IMG/VR virus record: IMGVR_UViG_3300045738_001973
Coordinates: 1 to 52,561 of that record
Source: a virus
Length of the DNA: 52,561 nt
Direction: 5' to 3' (one strand)
Within the stretch, counting starts at the first letter, position 1; each line of letters opens with the position of its first letter. A program made the translations under genes and the position numbers. Below are positions 14,866-22,779 of the stretch, one piece after another. Below the pieces are notes generated by a model, which was not told the DNA's origin, did no database searches, and saw only the letters and a list, made by a program, of their open reading frames with translations.

Positions 14866-15813
14866 ATGCAGCCCACCGAGCACCTACACGCCCTAGGCCG
14901 TCGCTACCCCAGCGCATGGCAGCAGATTAACGATCTGCGCCGGGATAGGGGCAAAGACATACCAGACTGGCCAGCGTGGTGTTTTTTGCCGATGGGCGGG
15001 TTTTACGCGATTGTCAGTGCGCAGCATCAAACACAGCAGCTTGGTTTGCAGCAGATCCCCGACGTGTCGGCGCTGGCCGCACTGGGTACGTGGCGTTATA
15101 GCCAAGGTATTTACCGCTTTGATTCGCAAGCGCAGCAGGCGCTGGCGAGCACATTACTGCACGGCGAGATGCCGACGGACGTTTTGCTACGCCTGCCGGA
15201 GTGGTGTTTGTACATCGAGACGCCGGATCAGCAGTGGTTTGGCCAGCCGCTGCACGGCTTTTGGTGTCATTTAGAGAGCGACGCTAACACGCAGCGCCGT
15301 GAGTTACGCTTTTTGCTTAACCATGGCGACAGCCTCAGCCCGCAAATTTTGCACTTGGGCGGCTGGACAGTGACCGAGGCAGTAGATAGATACATAAGCG
15401 AGGCAAAACGCCAAGGCCGCGCCGCCGGCATAACGCTACCCGCCGACGCCAGCGAGGCCGTGGAGCACATCAGCGCGCAAATACAGCCGCTACTCGCGAT
15501 GATTTTGTACTTGTGCAGCGACGAGCCAGAGATTACAGACCGCGAGCACCCCGAGCAAAGGCCAAGCCGCCCACGCCCAACACGCACAAAAAAAGGTTGG
15601 AAGCTCTTTGCGCCAAAAGCCCCAAAAATTTGGCAAGTAGGCGAGCAACTCGGCGAGGCGCTGCGCAAAGACCACGGCGCAGACCCCACCGGACGCAGGG
15701 TAAAACCACACCTACGCCGCGCCCACTGGCACGGCTTTTGGAGCGGCCCCCGCGACGGCGAGCGGCGGTTTGGGTATAAATGGCTGCCGCCGACGGTGGT
15801 AGCCGCAGACTAG
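14866..15813 (+). CDS. AcrVA2-like anti-CRISPR protein
   Basis: 315 residues, the length of AcrVA2 (about 322). From memory of that family, conserved blocks are visible: LPEWCLYIETPDQ (about 108), HGFWCHLE (about 130), ILYLCSDEPEITD (about 212), PKIWQVGEQLGEALR (about 250) and RRVKPHLRRAHWHGFWSGP (about 275). AcrVA2 of Moraxella lowers Cas12a production by recognising the nascent Cas12a N-terminus and promoting loss of its mRNA; homologues are widespread on plasmids and phages whose hosts often lack Cas12a, so the target here may differ. The gene follows a 53-residue ORF and a GC hairpin, with AAGG before the ATG. Confidence 0.85.
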   Translation: MQPTEHLHALGRRYPSAWQQINDLRRDRGKDIPDWPAWCFLPMGGFYAIVSAQHQTQQLGLQQIPDVSALAALGTWRYSQGIYRFDSQAQQALASTLLHGEMPTDVLLRLPEWCLYIETPDQQWFGQPLHGFWCHLESDANTQRRELRFLLNHGDSLSPQILHLGGWTVTEAVDRYISEAKRQGRAAGITLPADASEAVEHISAQIQPLLAMILYLCSDEPEITDREHPEQRPSRPRPTRTKKGWKLFAPKAPKIWQVGEQLGEALRKDHGADPTGRRVKPHLRRAHWHGFWSGPRDGERRFGYKWLPPTVVAAD

Positions 15814-15824
15814 ATTTTTAATTA

Positions 15825-16805
15825 TCACTTCTTGGTCACCAGCTCCACACTGGTGACCAAGCCCGCACTGCCCGCCGTATGATTTAAGTCATCAATCACC
15901 CAGTTGTGGGCGTTTATCTCTGCTTTAAATCCCGTTAATTCCACCGGTTGGCCATTGACCAGCCCCGGCATACCAGGCGCCACGCTTAGGCTCATGGTGG
16001 CGTCGCCGCGTTGTATTCTTGCCCATTCTGCTTTTGCTGCCTCGGTGGCTTGCTGCGCGTCTGGTAGTGGGTCGCGGATCTGTTTGGTGTAGCCTTCTGC
16101 GCCAGCGGTCACTTTTACGGTTTGGGCGGTGTCGGTGTTGTACCAGCTGGCGGTGGCGCCGGTGAATCGGCTATTGCGGTCGGCGGTTTTGTAGCGATGG
16201 TCTGTGCATTGGTTTTTGTTAATGCTGGCCTGTGGCAAGGCGGCGCCGCTGGCGGTGGCGCCCTGCCCCTTTGGGTAAAATAATAAATAGCCGTTTTTGC
16301 TGGTGGCCACGGCGTCGAATTGCTGGCCAATGCGGTTTAAAAAGGCGCTGTCTGATTCGGCGGTTTGGTTAAGTTGCTGCAGCGCCACGCTGGCAAGGTC
16401 TGGCGCCACTTTGGGTTTAAGTGCGTAACGCTCGGCAATGCTGGCCACTAAATTGCCAAGGGTTGTGCCCGGCTCCCAATGGGTAGAGCGCAGGGTTTTG
16501 AATTCGTCTCTAAAATTGGCGCTGCGAGCGGTAATAATCAGTTTGTCTGGGGCGCCAGAATGCTCTACATCGTCTACGGTAAAGGTGCCTTTGTTGTGCA
16601 GCCCCTGCCCCATAAAACCTAGCTGCAGGGTAAGTTTAGCGCCCTTGGGTGGAATATTTAGGCTGCCGTCGCTGTCGTCTAGCTCTAACACCAACTGGTC
16701 TGCGGTGGTGCCGCTGGCGTCGTGATAACTCACGCTTAAAATTCGCTTGTTAACCTCGCTCGCAAGGGCCACGCCGTTGGCGGTGATTTCATAAACGGGG
16801 GTCAT
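15825..16805 (-). CDS. D: Late control protein D / tail hub
   Basis: 326-residue homologue of P2 gpD, the baseplate hub that joins tail tube and spike (gp27-like fold). Recognisable pieces are the opening PVYEITANGVALASEVNKRI, the RSANFRDEFKTLRSTHWEPG block and SDSAFLNRIGQQFDAVA. It is the last gene of the minus-strand tail operon, converging on the AcrVA2-like gene with only 11 bp between stops. Its start overlaps the U stop by 4 bases. Confidence 0.93.
   Translation of the reverse strand: MTPVYEITANGVALASEVNKRILSVSYHDASGTTADQLVLELDDSDGSLNIPPKGAKLTLQLGFMGQGLHNKGTFTVDDVEHSGAPDKLIITARSANFRDEFKTLRSTHWEPGTTLGNLVASIAERYALKPKVAPDLASVALQQLNQTAESDSAFLNRIGQQFDAVATSKNGYLLFYPKGQGATASGAALPQASINKNQCTDHRYKTADRNSRFTGATASWYNTDTAQTVKVTAGAEGYTKQIRDPLPDAQQATEAAKAEWARIQRGDATMSLSVAPGMPGLVNGQPVELTGFKAEINAHNWVIDDLNHTAGSAGLVTSVELVTKK
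15831..15861. terminator. 12-bp hairpin between converging genes
   Basis: CTTGGTCACCAG and CTGGTGACCAAG form a perfect 12-bp stem with a 7-base loop. It overlaps the last codons of D and immediately follows the AcrVA2-like stop. Neither strand has a strong T-run right after the stem, so it may act as a weak bidirectional terminator or mRNA 3'-end protector. Confidence 0.5.
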
Positions 16806-17248
16806 GCTATGTTTTCCGCAAACGAGCTGTTGTTGGTGTTCATGGCTAGGTCGCCAATGGTTTCTTTTTCGCCGGTGTCGTTGCGCACCAGCACCACGCT
16901 AAATTCTATTTTGCGGGGGCTGCCGTCGGGAAAGAAATAGCTGCCAGTTTCATCTACCGAATCAATAAACCAAAATCCCTGTGGTTCGCCGTTGCCTTGC
17001 ATTAGTACCCACGCTTTACCGCTGTCGGCTAGGTCGCGTAGATCTTGCAGGCTTTGGCCGCCACCGGTTAGCTCGGGTGCCAGTGTGCCGCTTAGGGTTA
17101 TACGGTCTTCGCCGGGGCCGTTAAATTGGTGGGCAGGCAGTTGGCCTAGGCGGTTATTGGCCGCCCAGCGCCATTGGGTGCTGCGCTGTTTACGCTCAAA
17201 TGGGAGGCTGCTAATGCTAAAAACAAACATGCCTAACGACATTAACAT
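16802..17248 (-). CDS. U: Tail protein U
   Basis: 148-residue homologue of P2 gpU, needed for tail completion. It is recognised by the opening MSLGMFVFSISSLPFERKQR (Met at codon 3 is an alternative start), the central GEDRITLSGTLAPELTGG and the conserved order T-U-D. The stop overlaps the D start by 4 bases. Confidence 0.9.
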   Translation of the reverse strand: MLMSLGMFVFSISSLPFERKQRSTQWRWAANNRLGQLPAHQFNGPGEDRITLSGTLAPELTGGGQSLQDLRDLADSGKAWVLMQGNGEPQGFWFIDSVDETGSYFFPDGSPRKIEFSVVLVRNDTGEKETIGDLAMNTNNSSFAENIA

Positions 17249-17257
17249 GGTAGCTCC

Positions 17258-19801
17258 TTAGCTGTGGTCGGCATACGACGCACCGCGGCGGCGAGACTTG
17301 CGGCGGTCTATTTCGTCTATGGTTTTTTTCACAAGCTGGTCGGCATTTTCGCCGGGTTGCTGCTGCACATTTATGGTGTATTGGCTGTTGTCGGCAAAGT
17401 GATTTTGGGGCTGCGCATTAGCCGTTATCGGCGGTGTGGCTTGCACCGGCACACTACTTGTTACCAGCGGCGCAGTGGTGTTGTTTGTCACATTATTAAT
17501 GGGGCCGGCAGCGGCAGGCATAGCCACAGCTTCGCGCGTTGCGGGGAAAATATTGCTGTTTTTTGGGTTCGCAAGCGTAGCAACTTGGCTCGGCTCAGCG
17601 CTTTTATCGTTAACTTTAAGCGGTGAGTCTTTAAAAAGTGCTGCGCCTACCTTGCCACCTAGCCAGTCGCCGCCCATGCTGCCAATAATCGAACCAACCA
17701 AGCCGCCAATGGCGGTACCAATAATGGGCACAACAGAGCCAAGGGCTGCGCCAGCGGCGGCACCAGTGAGCGCACCACCAATGCCGCCCACGTCTTGCGA
17801 TATGGCTGCGCCTTTGTTTAGGTTTGCGTCGTCGCTCATCAGTGTAGAGCCAATAGACAGCGCACCAAGGCCTGCACCGATCCACCCCGCTTTACCGCCT
17901 AGGCCTTTGGCTAAACGGCCTAGCTTACCCCCTTTGCCGCCGCCAGCAACAGCGCCGCCCAGCCCACCAGCGGCATTTTGCAGGGCTGCCCGTTTAGCGC
18001 TTACGCCCAAACCAGAAATGGCCACACGCAGCGCAGCAATGGCCATAAGCACCGGCGCCACGGCCAATGCCAAAGCGCCTAAACCGCCCACCAAAATCAT
18101 GGCCACTTTAGTTGCACCAGGGAATTTGTCGGTGAGCCAGTCTAGGGCGTCAATTAATTTTATGGCCGCGCCAGACAGCCAGTTAATAACGGGCAATAGC
18201 TGTTCGCCCAACTTGGTTTGAAAAGCGTCCCAGCGCTGGGCAAGTAGTTGGGTTTTGTTGGCGGAGGTATTGGCGCGGTTTTGAAATTCGCGCTCCATAC
18301 TGCCCGCAAATTTAGAACTGTCGGCCACGGTGTCTAGGGCCTTTTTGTAAACTTCTAAATTACCCGCCAGCAAAGAGATATCGTCGGCATATTCTAGGCC
18401 AAATAGATCGGTAAGCACGCCCGCACGGTTCTGTTTATCTAGCTGGCCTAAGGTGTTTAAAAACTCATCGAGTGCGCCTTGGCCGTTCTGCGCAACCATG
18501 TATTCCATGTCGCCAGCGGATATGCCAATTTCGTCGAGGGCATCTTGAAACTTAGCGCCCTGCTTTGTGGCGGTTTGCAGTTTGTTAAGCATGGCATTAA
18601 TGGCTGTACCGGCGACCTCGGGTTTTTTGCCCAGGGCAATAAACGCATCACCCAGCGCAGCGGTTTGCACGGTAGTTAAACCAAACTGGGTGGCCGTACC
18701 GCCCACACGCATTAGCACGTCGACAATTTCTTTGGCTTTAGCGGCGGTGTTGTCTGAAAGGTGATTTACCGCGTCGCCTAAATTGGTCATTTGAGCAATG
18801 GGAATTTTATACACGTTGCTCAGCTTGGCCATTGATTCGCCCGCTTGCTCCGGCGCCATGTCAAAGGCGGTAGACATTTTGGCGGCTACTTGCACAAACT
18901 CGGGCAAGTCGCTGCGACCAATACCCAGCTGCCCGCCTTGGGCTGCAATGGCGGCCAAACCCTCTTTTACAATGGGTATGCTGCGGGTCATGTCCAGTAG
19001 CGTTAGGCTAAATTCTTTGAACTGCAGTGGCGAATCAAACTCCACCACTTTTTTAACATCGGCCATGGCCGACTCAAACGCGACCGCCTCGGCTAGTGGG
19101 TTTTTTAAGAAATTAAGCGCCTTACTGCCTACGTTACTTAAGCCCGCCGCCACAATGGTGGTGTTAGCTGCTTTTTGCAGGGTTTCATTGTGGGCAGATT
19201 GCGCCGCTGCCAGCTTGCCGTGGGCTTGCGACACCGCCTTAATTTTGGCTTGGGTGCGGGCGTAGGCTTCACCAAGCCGGTTTTGTGCCCCAGTTAAATC
19301 GCGGGTTTCTATGCCTTCGGCTTTAAGTTTGGTGCGCAGCTGTGCGGCCCGCTCAATGGCTAGGCGGCGTTGTTTGGTGGTTTTTTCTAGGGCTTTTTCG
19401 GCGCGCTCGTGCTCGCGTATAAGGGTTTTATTCTCTTTGGCTTGGGCCTTGAGGTTGTTAATGGTTTTGGCGTCTACCTTTACCCCGCTGGCTTTTAGAT
19501 CTTGCAGGGTTTTAAGGTTGGCTTGGGTGATTTTGAGCTGGTCGGCCTCCTTCTCCCGCGCTAGGCGCAGCATTTTTACTTTTTCTGCGGCTTGGCTTGA
19601 GGCGTCTTTGGCCTTTTTAGAGGTCAGTTCGTATTCTTGCAGGCGCGCAACGGCGCGGCGCTGATTACCAATATTTTTTAATTCGTTGCCGGTGGCCGAA
19701 AGCTTTTGGGCAAGCTCGTTGCTTATGCCTGCTAGTCTCTGAGCTGGACCGCTCCACTTATCAACAAGGCTGAGGGTTAGCGCTGTATTAAGATTACTCA
19801 T
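17258..19801 (-). CDS. T: Tail tape measure protein T
   Basis: 847 residues, close to P2 gpT (about 815). The N-terminal 200 residues form a long Lys/Gln-rich coiled coil. A TP901-type tape-measure core follows (about 235-460; KNPLAEAVAFESAMADVKKV), then hydrophobic membrane-active segments (VAMILVGGLGALALAVAPVL and a Gly-Ala-rich region). The protein sets tail length and probably helps DNA cross the inner membrane. It follows the E/E' frameshift pair, as in P2. Confidence 0.93.
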   Translation of the reverse strand: MSNLNTALTLSLVDKWSGPAQRLAGISNELAQKLSATGNELKNIGNQRRAVARLQEYELTSKKAKDASSQAAEKVKMLRLAREKEADQLKITQANLKTLQDLKASGVKVDAKTINNLKAQAKENKTLIREHERAEKALEKTTKQRRLAIERAAQLRTKLKAEGIETRDLTGAQNRLGEAYARTQAKIKAVSQAHGKLAAAQSAHNETLQKAANTTIVAAGLSNVGSKALNFLKNPLAEAVAFESAMADVKKVVEFDSPLQFKEFSLTLLDMTRSIPIVKEGLAAIAAQGGQLGIGRSDLPEFVQVAAKMSTAFDMAPEQAGESMAKLSNVYKIPIAQMTNLGDAVNHLSDNTAAKAKEIVDVLMRVGGTATQFGLTTVQTAALGDAFIALGKKPEVAGTAINAMLNKLQTATKQGAKFQDALDEIGISAGDMEYMVAQNGQGALDEFLNTLGQLDKQNRAGVLTDLFGLEYADDISLLAGNLEVYKKALDTVADSSKFAGSMEREFQNRANTSANKTQLLAQRWDAFQTKLGEQLLPVINWLSGAAIKLIDALDWLTDKFPGATKVAMILVGGLGALALAVAPVLMAIAALRVAISGLGVSAKRAALQNAAGGLGGAVAGGGKGGKLGRLAKGLGGKAGWIGAGLGALSIGSTLMSDDANLNKGAAISQDVGGIGGALTGAAAGAALGSVVPIIGTAIGGLVGSIIGSMGGDWLGGKVGAALFKDSPLKVNDKSAEPSQVATLANPKNSNIFPATREAVAMPAAAGPINNVTNNTTAPLVTSSVPVQATPPITANAQPQNHFADNSQYTINVQQQPGENADQLVKKTIDEIDRRKSRRRGASYADHS

Positions 19802-19816
19802 GTGCGGTACCGGGGT

Positions 19817-20253
19817 TTAGGTTGGTGGTTTGCTGCCAGATCGTTCCCGCGCTTTTTGTTCCCACATCACTAAATCAGTTAGCGCCATGGTGTTAAATTC
19901 AGAGGGTGGCCAGTGGAAGATCGTTGCAATATTGGCTATGGCGTCTTCCACTTCGTCGGGCAATGGCGCCGCGGCGCACTGCCCTATTCGGTTAAAAAAC
20001 CCACCACCTCACTGGCGCAGCTCACCAAGTCTTTTACATCCATTTGCGCTATGTCTTGCTCAGTTAGCGCGGGCTCGGTAATGCGTGGCAGCAACACCAC
20101 CAAGCTGTCTACGTCTGAATTAACCAGCATAGACAAACGACAACCGCGCAATGATCCGGTGTCTGGCTTGCGCAGTTTTAGTTCTGCAATTTCTTGCTCA
20201 CCCCGCTTAAGCGGTTTTTTAAGCGTGATTGTTGCTGATGTGTCTTGTGTCAT
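19817..20253 (-). CDS. E': E+E' tail assembly chaperone made by -1 frameshift
   Basis: The E frame ends at 19984, but just before its stop (19993-19999 on the minus strand) lies the heptamer T TTT TTA in the correct phase for a -1 slip. After the slip the frame stays open for 58 codons to the TAA at 19817, ending WEQKARERSGSKPPT. The fusion is about 145 residues, matching P2 E+E' (142). Frameshifted chaperones of this type hold the tape measure and tube protein during tail assembly. The gene order FII-E/E'-T agrees. Confidence 0.88.
19984..20253 (-). CDS. E: Tail protein E
   Basis: 89 residues, the unshifted product (P2 gpE is 91). It starts MTQDTSATITLKKPLKRGEQ and ends VVGFLTE. Together with the frameshifted form it acts as tail assembly chaperone. 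The short form should predominate, with the E+E' form as a minority product. Confidence 0.9.
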   Translation of the reverse strand: MTQDTSATITLKKPLKRGEQEIAELKLRKPDTGSLRGCRLSMLVNSDVDSLVVLLPRITEPALTEQDIAQMDVKDLVSCASEVVGFLTE

Positions 20254-20287
20254 GATTCGCCCCGTTATTGCTATTAATTAAAACCAA

Positions 20288-20800
20288 TTACAAACCCAGC
20301 GCAGCGCGTTGCTGTGCAAGGCGATCTACACCGCCCACGTTTTCGATCATGTTAATAACGTCGATCTCGATTAGGGTTTCGCCGTTTACCACGTATTTAA
20401 AATACGCGAGGCTCACATTGCAGGTCAGCATGGCGCTTTCACCGGCTTTGTAGCCGCTGGGCAGTTCTAAACCGCTGTAGCGGCCGCGCATAACTACCTC
20501 AATGGCGTCGGTAGTGCCTGCGGCGCCGTCGCTTACTGCAGCGCCTAAAAAGCGCAGTGGTACGCCGTCGATTTCGCTTATGCCAAATTTACGCAATACG
20601 ATGGCGGCCATTTCGTGCAATTTAAAAGAGGACGTGAGTTTATTCATGCCCATGTCGGTGTCGACCGGCGCATTAAACCCGCCGGGGCGGTACTCTTCCA
20701 TTTTGCGTTCTAGGTTTGGCAGAGTGATTTCGTCAACGATGCCAACAAAGTTTTCACCGTCGGCAAACAGGTTAAAATTCTTAAGCTTTTTGGGCAGCAT
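20288..20800 (-). CDS. FII: Major tail tube protein FII
   Basis: 170-residue tube subunit equivalent to P2 gpFII (172). It is recognised by MLPKKLKNFNLFADGENFVG, then VDEITLPNLERKMEEYRPGG, and later VVNGETLIEIDVIN. It polymerises around the tape measure inside the sheath. It lies directly downstream of the sheath gene. Confidence 0.95.
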   Translation of the reverse strand: MLPKKLKNFNLFADGENFVGIVDEITLPNLERKMEEYRPGGFNAPVDTDMGMNKLTSSFKLHEMAAIVLRKFGISEIDGVPLRFLGAAVSDGAAGTTDAIEVVMRGRYSGLELPSGYKAGESAMLTCNVSLAYFKYVVNGETLIEIDVINMIENVGGVDRLAQQRAALGL

Positions 20801-20855
20801 GGTGTTGCTCTCCGGTGAGGTTTAAAAGGTTTGTGCGCGCCTTAGCGCGCAGTCA

Positions 20856-22361
20856 TCACGCTACTAATTGCACCAAGTAACGGTCGGTAATGGTTTGTAT
20901 AAACGTGAGGTCTTCGAGCGGTGGCACCGGCGTGTAGTCGTAGCTAATGGTGAGTTTGCCAGCGGCTAGCGTCTCGGTGGTGTTTAGCTCTTCGTCAACG
21001 TAGGCCTGTGCATCAACAATGTAGCCGCTGGCTTTTAGGCTGCGGAATTTTGCGTTTATGCCCTCGACAATTTCTTTAATCAGCACTTTGCTCATGGGCT
21101 TGTCCATTGCCCACATGTGCGCGTCAGCAATGGTGTCGGCCAGTATGTCGCCAGTACGGGCGGCCGATTCAAAGGCAAACACGGGGTCATTAGAGCATGT
21201 GCGCGAACCCCAGAACCGAAACCCTGCATTACGAATAATGGTGGTGATTTCGTTCCCGTTTAGGTAGTTGGCGTCGGTGTTGACGTTGGTAAGGTCAAAG
21301 TGCACCGACTTAGAAATGCCGGTAACCCCGTTCACTTCTATGTTTGAGATTGTTTTGTGCCAACCCACTTCGTTGTCTGCCCGGGCGCGAACACCAAGCG
21401 CGCGGGCGGTGGCGGTAATAACCACCTCGGCATTGGCGGTGGTGCTCCAGGCAATAAATTCTGGCCACAACAACATAAGGCGTTTTGAGCCGTAGCTGTC
21501 GCGCGCGGTTACGGCGTCTTCCATGGTGGCGGCGTTAATGTAAGCGTAAGCAAAGGCGCGTAAATCATCGGCCACGCTCACCAGCGCGGGAACCACACCT
21601 GTTAGGGCGTCTAAGCCCGGCACACCTAATATGCGGGGTTTTACGCCCAGCTGGGCTTGGGCGTCTTTTAGCGCTAGCAAGCCAGTGGCTTTACCACCGG
21701 TTACGGTGCCAATCACATTGCTGGCGGTGGCTGCGTCGTCGATGCCCTCGGCCACGCGTACCACCACAACCATGGCGCCAATCTGTTCAAATATCGCGGT
21801 CATGGCAGCGGGTAATGTGCCTAAGCCTTTGCCGGTGCTGTCGAGCTTGGCGGCCTTAGTGCGGTTGCCTAACACCAGCACGGGCGTGTTGAGCGGGAAC
21901 GGTTCTGCTACGCCGCCAGTGAGCGTTACTTTGGCTTCGGCAATCATAATGCCCGAACCGTCTGAACCCGTTGCGTTGGCCGCTGTAATGAGCGTTGAGG
22001 CGTCGCTGGTGAGTATGGCAATAACGTCGGCAGCGGTGCTGCTAATGTCGCCAACGCCGTCGGTGGCTAGGGTAACGGTAATGTCGTTGCCGTCTAGGGC
22101 TACTGCTAGCGCTTCGTCTACGTCGCCGGTATCGACCAGGGTAATGGTAATGCTGTTGCCAGCGGTGCCCGCTGTAGCAGCGGTAATGGTAATGCCGGTG
22201 TCGCTGGCAATAACGCCCACTTGGCCGGTGGCGGCAACAGCCGGTGTGGAATCTGGCGCAGTGCCCACCAGACCAATCACGGCGGTATTGACTGTGCGAA
22301 TAGGCCGCGAGCCCTCGGTTTTTTCAATAATGCGGACGCCGTGGTGGTAGGTGTCTGACAT
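20856..22361 (-). CDS. FI: Tail sheath protein FI with an inserted domain
   Basis: 501-residue contractile sheath subunit; P2 gpFI is about 396. The start (YHHGVRIIEKTEGSRPIRTV) and the C-terminal half (GYIVDAQAYVDEELNTTETL) are typical. The extra length is a Thr/Ala/Asp-rich beta-type segment at about 45-155 (GITITAATAGTAGNSITITL), inserted in the N-terminal part where other sheaths also carry surface domains. It would decorate the outside of the tail. Confidence 0.93.
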   Translation of the reverse strand: MSDTYHHGVRIIEKTEGSRPIRTVNTAVIGLVGTAPDSTPAVAATGQVGVIASDTGITITAATAGTAGNSITITLVDTGDVDEALAVALDGNDITVTLATDGVGDISSTAADVIAILTSDASTLITAANATGSDGSGIMIAEAKVTLTGGVAEPFPLNTPVLVLGNRTKAAKLDSTGKGLGTLPAAMTAIFEQIGAMVVVVRVAEGIDDAATASNVIGTVTGGKATGLLALKDAQAQLGVKPRILGVPGLDALTGVVPALVSVADDLRAFAYAYINAATMEDAVTARDSYGSKRLMLLWPEFIAWSTTANAEVVITATARALGVRARADNEVGWHKTISNIEVNGVTGISKSVHFDLTNVNTDANYLNGNEITTIIRNAGFRFWGSRTCSNDPVFAFESAARTGDILADTIADAHMWAMDKPMSKVLIKEIVEGINAKFRSLKASGYIVDAQAYVDEELNTTETLAAGKLTISYDYTPVPPLEDLTFIQTITDRYLVQLVA

Positions 22362-22487
22362 GGTTACTCTCCAGCGATTTGTGTGTGCAATTTAATCCGG
22401 TGTTATACCCATTTTTGGCTTAATGCCATGCGGGTTAAAGCGAATAGCAGAGTAAAGCGGCGCTCTACAGACAGGGCCGCTGGTTGC

Positions 22488-22769
22488 TTAGGCCGAAATT
22501 AGCGCAGCCACGTCGGGGTTTTGCGCTAAAAATTCTTGCAGCTTTACAATTGGGTCTTCGGGCAAAGAAATATCTGGCGAAAGCCTTGGCGCATTAACAA
22601 GGTCCCAGCGCGATCCGTTCCAGCGCGGGTGTTTGCCCTCGGGGATTTCTGGCGGCGGCACAGTAACGCAGCGAGCGGGGATTAAATATTTGCCCGGCTC
22701 TAGCGGTGATTCGTCGGCTGTGGCCTCACCTTGGTACAGCCCTGCGGCATCGTATTGATAAACAATCAT
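22488..22769 (-). CDS. Small tail-fibre chaperone-like protein
   Basis: 93 residues immediately downstream of a fibre gene, in the place of P2 gene G. The opening (MIVYQYDAAGLYQGEATAD) and the sequence RWNGSRWDLV resemble the N-termini of phage tail-fibre assembly proteins, which fold or trimerise the fibre tip. It is shorter than P2 gpG (175), so the role is inferred from place and partial similarity. Confidence 0.7.
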   Translation of the reverse strand: MIVYQYDAAGLYQGEATADESPLEPGKYLIPARCVTVPPPEIPEGKHPRWNGSRWDLVNAPRLSPDISLPEDPIVKLQEFLAQNPDVAALISA

Positions 22770-22779
22770 GACTGACTCC

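Noticed and set aside
17436-18221. 261-codon plus-strand frame opposite the tape measure gene
   Set aside because: It is antisense to a clearly conserved gene and rich in Ala/Pro, a typical mirror frame of high-GC coding DNA.
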